Source: Asaia bogorensis (GTDB lineage Bacteria; Pseudomonadota; Alphaproteobacteria; Acetobacterales; Acetobacteraceae). Taken from it: a DNA stretch of 5,807 bases. The notes below the pieces were generated by a model. The model was not told the DNA's origin and ran no database searches. It saw only the letters and a list, made by a program, of their open reading frames with translations. Every line of letters starts with the position of its first letter. Within the stretch, counting starts at the first letter, position 1. A program made the translations under genes and the position numbers. Positions 1 through 4,484 of the stretch are shown here, piece after piece. The stretch spans positions 1 to 5,807 of the forward strand of contig CAMCZJ010000186.1 of NCBI GenBank assembly GCA_945886995.1. The letters run 5' to 3'.

Positions 1-399
1 GTCTTCCGCGCGCATGCCTTCCGGCGCACCGGGCAGGCCCACCTTGGAAAGGCCCGTGCGCAAGGGGCTTTGGCCGGTGATGAAAGCCGAACGCCCGGCG
101 GTGCAGGAATTCTCGCCATAGGCATCGGTGAAGATCGCGCCTTCTTTAGCGATGCGATCAATATTGGGCGTGCGATAGCCCATCATGCCCATGTTGTAGG
201 CCGAGATATTGGACCAGCCGATATCATCGCCGAAAATCACCAGAATATTTGGCCGGCCCTGCGGGGCTGCCGGGCGCGCGGGGGTGGCTGGCTGTTGCGC
301 CTGCGCCATCTGCACGCCACCCATGACGCTAGCGGCAAGCCCTGCGGCCCCGCCCAGCAACATATTTCGGCGCGAAGGGCGCTGATTATCTTGGCTCAT
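1..399 (-). CDS. Tat-exported type I sulfatase (arylsulfatase family), N-terminal 133 residues only
   Basis: The gene runs off the left edge, so only the N-terminal 133 residues are visible. Family members hydrolyse sulfate esters with a formylglycine made from an active-site Cys or Ser. A twin-arginine signal is seen at residues 9-25 (SRRNMLL followed by an Ala/Gly-rich hydrophobic stretch), with an Ala/Gln/Pro-rich linker up to about residue 48. The sulfatase core then opens with PNILVIFGDD at 50-59, where D58 and D59 fit the metal-binding Asp pair. The modification motif CTAGR lies at 99-103 and is followed by the ITGQ and RTGL elements typical of the family. The 40-residue spacing between the Asp pair and Cys99 suits type I sulfatases. 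The start at 399 has a good AGGAGA ribosome binding site and puts the Arg pair near the N terminus. It follows the FGE gene by 25 bases, so the two are probably one operon. The substrate cannot be told from this fragment. Confidence 0.93.
   Translation of the reverse strand, partial: MSQDNQRPSRRNMLLGGAAGLAASVMGGVQMAQAQQPATPARPAAPQGRPNILVIFGDDIGWSNISAYNMGMMGYRTPNIDRIAKEGAIFTDAYGENSCTAGRSAFITGQSPLRTGLSKVGLPGAPEGMRAED
91..105 (-). other. Formylglycine modification motif (codons for C-T-A-G-R)
   Basis: These five codons encode Cys99-Thr-Ala-Gly-Arg103 of the sulfatase. The consensus read by formylglycine-generating enzymes is C/S-X-P/A-X-R. This copy has Cys (the form used by aerobic FGEs) and Ala in place of the more common Pro at the third position. 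Conversion of Cys99 to formylglycine is inferred from the family and from the FGE gene next door. Confidence 0.85.
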
Positions 400-408
400 G
401 TGATCTGT

Positions 409-414
409 TCTCCT
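409..414 (-). promoter_or_regulatory. Ribosome binding site of the sulfatase gene
   Basis: The minus strand reads AGGAGA here, 9 bases before the ATG at 399. It lies in the 25-base gap after the FGE stop codon, and it decides the sulfatase start. It suggests that the sulfatase is translated independently from a shared FGE-sulfatase transcript. Confidence 0.8.
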
Positions 415-424
415 GTTGTTTGGA

Positions 425-1384
425 TCATAGACGGCGGATGCAGCGAAAGCCGATATGGCTCATGCCTGTATCCACCATTTGAGCATGACGCGCGGCGGGC
501 CGGTAGCGTCTGCAATAGGATGGCGCGCAAAGGAAAGAACCGCCCTTCACGACCTTGCGTGGAATGCGAATGGCGGGCTGAAGGGGATCGAAGGAAGCCT
601 CCATGCCCGGCCCGCGCGGATTTTCGGCAACGCAGCAGGGGCTTTCCGGATCAGCGGCGTGCTGCGCACCCCACCAATCTACGGTCCATTCCCAGACATT
701 GCCGCAAACCTCATGAAGCCCGTAGCCATTGGGCGGAAAGCTCTGCACCGGGCAGGTGCCGGTGAAGCCATCGGCCTCAAAATTGCGCCAAGGGAAGGGG
801 CCCTGCCAGGTATTGGCCAAGTGTAAGCCGCCTGGCGCCAATTCATCACCCCAGGCGAATTCAGCATCTTCCAGCCCACCGCGCGCGGCAAATTCCCATT
901 CCGCTTCCGTGGGCAATGCCTTGCCGGCCCAGGCGGCGTAAGCGGCGGCGTCTTCAAAGGCGACATGCACCATGGGGTGATCTTCCCGCCCGGTGATATC
1001 GCTGCCCGGCCCTTCCGGCGCGTGCCAGCAGGCGCCCTTGGTCCAATGCCACCAGTGGCGGATATCGCGCGTATCCACCGGGCCATCCGTCATGCGGAAC
1101 ACAAGTGCACCGGGGGCCAGCATATCGGGCAGCGCGCCGGGATAAAGCGCGGGGTCTAGCGGGCGCTCGGCCACGGTCTTATGGCCGGTGGCCGCCACGA
1201 AACGGGCGAAATCGCGGTTCGTCACCGCCGTCGGGTCCATCCAAAAACCCGCCACCGTCACGCTATGGCTGGGCCTTTCTTCGGGATAATGCCGATCCGA
1301 ACCCATCAGGAAGGAGCCGCCTGGTATCCAGACCATGGCTGCGTCTTCACACCCGCGCCCAAGCCGGTTTGGCCCTTCCATCAT
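425..1384 (-). CDS. Formylglycine-generating enzyme (FGE/SUMF1 family), aerobic two-cysteine type
   Basis: A 319-residue protein of the FGE-sulfatase family, complete and of normal length. Such enzymes oxidise the Cys of a sulfatase C-X-P/A-X-R motif to C-alpha-formylglycine using O2 and copper. Visible family elements are MVWIPGGSFLMGS at 17-29, LPTEAEWEFAARGG at 157-170, NTWQGPFP at 191-198, YGLHEVCGNVWEW at 221-233, KGGSFLC at 280-286 and a GFRC ending at 312-315. Cys286 and Cys291 sit in the KGGSxxCxxxYC context of the two active-site cysteines of human FGE (Cys336 and Cys341), so it is probably catalytically competent. There is no signal peptide or membrane segment, so it should act in the cytoplasm. 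The start is ATG-ATG at 1384/1381. An AGGGG about 12 bases upstream is a rather distant ribosome site, so the start is less certain than the gene. The downstream sulfatase is the obvious client. Confidence 0.96.
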   Translation of the reverse strand: MMEGPNRLGRGCEDAAMVWIPGGSFLMGSDRHYPEERPSHSVTVAGFWMDPTAVTNRDFARFVAATGHKTVAERPLDPALYPGALPDMLAPGALVFRMTDGPVDTRDIRHWWHWTKGACWHAPEGPGSDITGREDHPMVHVAFEDAAAYAAWAGKALPTEAEWEFAARGGLEDAEFAWGDELAPGGLHLANTWQGPFPWRNFEADGFTGTCPVQSFPPNGYGLHEVCGNVWEWTVDWWGAQHAADPESPCCVAENPRGPGMEASFDPLQPAIRIPRKVVKGGSFLCAPSYCRRYRPAARHAQMVDTGMSHIGFRCIRRL

Positions 1385-1489
1385 GCCGGCAATTCACCCC
1401 TGCAGCGCCTACGCCTTTGCAAATTCTGCCATCTTTGCGACAAGTCAGGCCAATACCTTTTGGGCAATCTGTAATTCTACCGGTGGTAT
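1385..1489. promoter_or_regulatory. Divergent intergenic region between the FGE-sulfatase operon and the LysR gene
   Basis: These 105 bases separate two divergent start codons and must hold the promoters of both units unless one is leaderless or read through from elsewhere. The region is more AT-rich than the flanking genes. Small symmetric elements are visible: TTTGCAAA at 1416-1423, CCAA-N6-TTGG at 1450-1463 and TACC-N3-GGTA at 1478-1488. I could not find a convincing -35/-10 pair in either direction. LysR-type regulators commonly bind such shared regions at dyads with a T-N11-A core, so an operator here is likely but not located. Confidence 0.55.
1478..1488. repeat. Short inverted repeat abutting the LysR start codon
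   Basis: TACC and GGTA arms flank three bases, and the palindrome ACCGGT is nested at 1479-1484. It ends one base before the regulator's ATG and occupies the place where a ribosome binding site would be. An autoregulatory operator is possible, but arms this short can occur by chance. Confidence 0.3.
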
Positions 1490-2464
1490 ATGATCGAGGC
1501 TCGAGAGCTTAGGCTGGTCAAGGCGATTGACCATCACGGCAGCCTAGTGCGCGCTGCGCGTGTGCTGGGTATTGCCCAACCGGCGCTCACCCGCGCCCTG
1601 GCGCGGCTTGAGGCGCGGCTGCGCGGCAGGCTGTTTGAACGCAGCCGGCGCGGCGTGATTGCGACCGATCTGGGCCGCGCCATCATTGCCGAAGGGGCGG
1701 CGATACTTGAAAGCCTGGAAAGGCTGGACCGGCACCTTTCTGAAGCACGCGGCACCCAGACCCATGACCTGAATGTGATTGCCGGCGCCTATATGGCCGA
1801 AACAATCTGCCTGACCGCAGCGGCGCACATGCTTGCAGCTTTTCCCGCCACGCGGGTCCGACTGGTTTCCGCCAATTGGACCGAAGTGCCCGCCGCGATA
1901 TTGGAACGCGAGGCCCCCATCGGCGTTATGGACCTGCGCGGTTTTGTCGCTGACCCCGGCCTTACGGTGGAAAAGCTGCGGCCCCAGCCCGCGATTTTCG
2001 TCGCCCGCGCGGGCCATCCCTTGGCGCGACGCAGCAGCGTGAGCCTCGCGGATATCATGTCCTATCCGCTGGCCTTCATTGGCCGCGCGCCGCGCGAAGT
2101 GCAGGCGCCGCATGTCGCAGCCCGGGAAGAAGCACGCCGCTTGGGCCAGCCGCATCCGGCCTTTCCGGCGCTGGTGCATGAAAGCCCGACAGTCACGCTG
2201 AAGCTGCTGCCGCAATGCGATGCGGTGGCCGGCGTGAGTGTAACCATGGCGATGGACGCACTGCGCCACGGGGATATTGTGGCGCTACCCTGGCAGCGCG
2301 CGCCATGGGCTTCGATCCACCCCGGCATCATTACGCTGCGCAACCGTGCCCTTGGCGCGGTGGAACAGGGATTTTTGGACCTGATCCGCGCGGCGGATCA
2401 GAAAGCGGAAGCGGAGGCGCTTGCCTGGTGCGAAGCACAGGGCGTGCCGAGCGGGTGTGGGTGA
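1490..2464 (+). CDS. LysR-type transcriptional regulator
   Basis: A 324-residue protein with standard LysR-family architecture and length. The N-terminal winged helix-turn-helix spans about residues 5-65, with the helix-turn-helix near 17-37 (GSLVRAARVLGIAQPALTRAL) followed by the LFERSRRGV wing. A linker helix runs over about 66-90, and a periplasmic-binding-protein-like effector domain spans about 94-300 (VARAGHPLAR at 171-180). The start at 1490 is well fixed: an in-frame TAA lies at 1472-1474 and there is no other nearby ATG. No strong Shine-Dalgarno precedes it; the only purine-rich candidate, GGTGG, is just 3 bases from the ATG. It is divergent from the FGE-sulfatase operon, the usual LysR layout, so control of that operon is inferred. 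The effector is unknown; a sulfate ester, sulfate or a sulfur metabolite would be logical guesses only. Confidence 0.95.
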   Translation: MIEARELRLVKAIDHHGSLVRAARVLGIAQPALTRALARLEARLRGRLFERSRRGVIATDLGRAIIAEGAAILESLERLDRHLSEARGTQTHDLNVIAGAYMAETICLTAAAHMLAAFPATRVRLVSANWTEVPAAILEREAPIGVMDLRGFVADPGLTVEKLRPQPAIFVARAGHPLARRSSVSLADIMSYPLAFIGRAPREVQAPHVAAREEARRLGQPHPAFPALVHESPTVTLKLLPQCDAVAGVSVTMAMDALRHGDIVALPWQRAPWASIHPGIITLRNRALGAVEQGFLDLIRAADQKAEAEALAWCEAQGVPSGCG

Positions 2465-2465
2465 G

Positions 2466-2480
2466 GGGGGCAGCGCCCCC
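2466..2480. terminator. GC-rich hairpin between convergent LysR and rpoD genes (possible terminator)
   Basis: A perfect 6-bp stem (GGGGGC with GCCCCC) and a 3-base loop start 2 bases after the LysR stop codon and end 10 bases before the rpoD stop. The position between convergent genes suits a bidirectional terminator. Neither strand has a clear U-run after the stem, so it is not a canonical intrinsic terminator. It could serve as a weak stop or as 3'-end protection. Confidence 0.4.
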
Positions 2481-2490
2481 GTTATCCCTC

Positions 2491-4413
2491 TCAATTATCC
2501 AAAAACGACCGTAGCTTCCGGCTGCGGCTTGGGTGTTTCAGCTTACGCAGTGCCTTGGCTTCAATTTGGCGGATGCGTTCGCGGGTTACGTTGAATTGCT
2601 GGCCCACTTCTTCCAGCGTGTGGTCTGTATTCATGCCGATACCAAAGCGCATGCGCAGCACGCGTTCTTCGCGCGGGGTCAGGCTGGCCAGCACGCGCGT
2701 GGTTTGTTCGCGCAGATTGGATTGGATTGCGGCATCAATCGGGATGATCGCGTTCTTGTCTTCAATGAAATCGCCAAGGTGGCTATCTTCCTCATCCCCA
2801 ATCGGGGTTTCAAGGCTGATCGGTTCCTTCGCAATCTTCAGCACCTTGCGCACTTTCTCAAGCGGCATGCCAAGCTTTTCGGCCAGTTCTTCCGGCTGAG
2901 GTTCGCGCCCGATTTCATGCAGCATCTGGCGTGATGTGCGCACCAGCTTGTTGATGGTTTCAATCATATGAACCGGAATGCGGATGGTGCGCGCCTGATC
3001 GGCGATGGAACGCGTAATGGCCTGGCGGATCCACCATGTAGCATAGGTGCTGAACTTATAGCCGCGGCGATATTCGAACTTATCCACCGCCTTCATCAGG
3101 CCAATATTGCCTTCCTGGATCAAATCCAGGAATTGCAGGCCACGATTGGTATATTTCTTGGCGATGGAAATCACGAGCCGCAGATTGGCTTCGATCATTT
3201 CCTTCTTCGCCTGGGTCATGTCGCGTTCGCCGCGCGACACGGTGGCATAAACCCGCTTGAATTCCGCCACCGGCAGGCCGGTTTCATTGGCGGCTTCGCT
3301 GATGCGGGCGCGGATCTGTTCAACATCTGCGCCATGCTTGGCGACAAAGGCCTTCCAGCCCTTGCCGGGTAGCGCACCAACACGTTCCAGCCAGGCGGGG
3401 TCCATTTCGCTACCGCGCCATTGCGTCAGGAATTCGTCGCGCTTCACCTTCTGGCTATCGGCCAGGCGCAGCACCTGCCCTTCCATCGTGGTCATGCGGC
3501 GATTGAGCGTTTTAAGCTGGTCCACCAATTCTTCGATGCGGTTATTGTGAAGCTGGACCTTTTCCACCAGCGTGATCAATTCCTGGCGGAGCTTTTCGTA
3601 ATTCTTCTCCCCACGCAGCGCCAATTCCTCGCCCGAGGTAAAGGCTTCCATGCGCTTGGAACTGAGTTTTGAAAGCTTGGCGTAAATCCCTTCAATCTGT
3701 TCAAAGGTGGCCAGCACTTCCGGCTTCAGCTTTTCTTCAAGCGCGGAAAGTGAAAGGCCCATGCCCTCCCCTTCCTCACCTTCTTCAAATTCCTCAACAG
3801 CAGCAGCGGCCACGGCTTCCGGGTTGCCGGCGGATTGGGTGGCTTCCAGGTCAATAATGTCGCGCAGCAGCATGCGGGGCGGGGTCTGACGCACCGCTTC
3901 GTGCCAGCGCAGAATGGCCCTGAAGGTCAGCGGGCTTTCGCACAAGCCACCAATCATCATGTCGCGGCCAGCTTCAATGCGCTTGGCGATGGCGATTTCG
4001 CCTTCGCGGGACAGCAATTCAACACTGCCCATTTCGCGTAGATACATGCGAACAGGGTCATCGGTGCGCCCGACGCTTTCCTCATCCACATTGCCGCCGG
4101 CTTCTTCTTCTTCTTCGCCATCGGCGCGCGTCGCGGGCTTGACCAGCGCGCCTTCGCCTTCTTCGGCTTCTTCGGCTTCGGATACCGTGATGCCTGCTTC
4201 GCTCAGCATGGCCATGGTGTCTTCGATCATTTCCGAAGACACTTGTTCTGAAGGCAATACGGCGTTGATTTCGTCCACCGTCACATAGCCGCGTTCCTTG
4301 CCGCGGGCGATCAGCTTCTTCACCGCCGCCGATTGGGTATCAAGCATCATGCCTTCAACCTGTTCGTCGCGCGCTTCAACCGGTTCCGCCCCTGCCGCCG
4401 CTTTAGTCGCCAT
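2491..4413 (-). CDS. rpoD: RNA polymerase primary sigma factor RpoD (sigma-70)
   Basis: A complete 640-residue housekeeping sigma factor that directs core RNA polymerase to most promoters. Domains in order: region 1.1 at about 22-76, an acidic linker at 78-115, region 1.2 at about 118-150 (DPVRMYLREMGSVELLSREGE), a long non-conserved region at about 150-395, and region 2 at about 405-475. Region 2 includes the core-binding LDLIQEGNIGLMKAV and the -10 recognition helix with YATWWIRQAITRSI. Region 3 spans about 480-555, and region 4 about 565-635 with the -35 helix-turn-helix TLEEVGQQFNVTRERIRQIE. The long non-conserved region is that of a primary sigma factor, which excludes RpoH and RpoS types. 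The ATG at 4413 has GGAG 9 bases upstream. It lies 68 bases after dnaG on the same strand. Glu-rich tracts at 79-88, 100-104 and 207-216 are encoded by low-complexity DNA. Confidence 0.98.
   Translation of the reverse strand: MATKAAAGAEPVEARDEQVEGMMLDTQSAAVKKLIARGKERGYVTVDEINAVLPSEQVSSEMIEDTMAMLSEAGITVSEAEEAEEGEGALVKPATRADGEEEEEAGGNVDEESVGRTDDPVRMYLREMGSVELLSREGEIAIAKRIEAGRDMMIGGLCESPLTFRAILRWHEAVRQTPPRMLLRDIIDLEATQSAGNPEAVAAAAVEEFEEGEEGEGMGLSLSALEEKLKPEVLATFEQIEGIYAKLSKLSSKRMEAFTSGEELALRGEKNYEKLRQELITLVEKVQLHNNRIEELVDQLKTLNRRMTTMEGQVLRLADSQKVKRDEFLTQWRGSEMDPAWLERVGALPGKGWKAFVAKHGADVEQIRARISEAANETGLPVAEFKRVYATVSRGERDMTQAKKEMIEANLRLVISIAKKYTNRGLQFLDLIQEGNIGLMKAVDKFEYRRGYKFSTYATWWIRQAITRSIADQARTIRIPVHMIETINKLVRTSRQMLHEIGREPQPEELAEKLGMPLEKVRKVLKIAKEPISLETPIGDEEDSHLGDFIEDKNAIIPIDAAIQSNLREQTTRVLASLTPREERVLRMRFGIGMNTDHTLEEVGQQFNVTRERIRQIEAKALRKLKHPSRSRKLRSFLDN
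4102..4116 (-). repeat. Five GAA repeats encoding Glu100-Glu104 of RpoD
   Basis: Five perfect copies of TTC on the plus strand are read in frame as GAA on the coding strand, in the acidic linker between sigma regions 1.1 and 1.2. A pure trinucleotide run can change length by slippage without breaking the frame. Confidence 0.75.
4159..4176 (-). repeat. Two tandem 9-base units encoding Ala-Glu-Glu repeats in RpoD
   Basis: The plus strand carries TTCTTCGGC twice in direct tandem, followed by a partial third copy (TTCGG) to 4181. In the rpoD frame this gives A80-E-E and A83-E-E in the same acidic linker. Most likely it arose by in-frame duplication. Confidence 0.65.
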
Positions 4414-4422
4414 GCCTTAGCA

Positions 4423-4426
4423 CTCC
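4423..4426 (-). promoter_or_regulatory. Ribosome binding site of rpoD
   Basis: The minus strand reads GGAG, followed by 9 bases and the ATG at 4413. It supports the chosen rpoD start over in-frame downstream methionines such as those at residues 22 and 23. Confidence 0.7.
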
Positions 4427-4440
4427 ATTCAATAGCAACA

Positions 4441-4462
4441 GGCACCCGGCGTCCCGGATGCC
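4441..4462 (-). terminator. Strong hairpin in the dnaG-rpoD gap (attenuator, partial terminator or processing site)
   Basis: On the transcribed strand GGCATCCGG pairs with CCGGGTGCC across a GACG loop. That is 9 base pairs with one U-G wobble, in the leader 27 bases before the rpoD ATG and 19 bases after the dnaG stop codon. The bases after it (TGTTGCTATTG) are only moderately U-rich, so full termination is unlikely. The U-G pair forms only in RNA from this strand and becomes a C-A mismatch on the other, which favours a role in the minus-strand transcript. An RNA cleavage or stability element that sets dnaG:rpoD message ratios is an alternative. Confidence 0.5.
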
Positions 4463-4478
4463 CGCGCAAAAGGTCCCT

Positions 4479-4484
4479 ATATTA
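4479..4484 (-). promoter_or_regulatory. Possible -10 element for an internal rpoD promoter
   Basis: The minus strand reads TAATAT, an isolated AT-rich island in GC-rich DNA that overlaps the dnaG TAA stop codon. No matching -35 is seen 16-18 bases upstream. A perfect TTGACA on the same strand (4554-4559) is about 70 bases away, too far to pair with it. In Escherichia coli rpoD also has its own promoters in and after dnaG, so the position is plausible, but support from the sequence is weak. Confidence 0.22.

Noticed and set aside
70..765. Long plus-strand open frame opposite the sulfatase and FGE genes
   Set aside because: It is antisense to two clear family members, has no recognisable domain, and its composition is what GC-rich codon bias produces on the opposite strand.
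679..1086. Second minus-strand frame inside the FGE gene
   Set aside because: It overlaps conserved FGE motifs in another frame and has no similarity to any family I recognise.
1544..2269. Long minus-strand open frame opposite the LysR gene
   Set aside because: The plus-strand frame has full LysR architecture; the reverse frame has no recognisable motif and no ribosome site that I can support.
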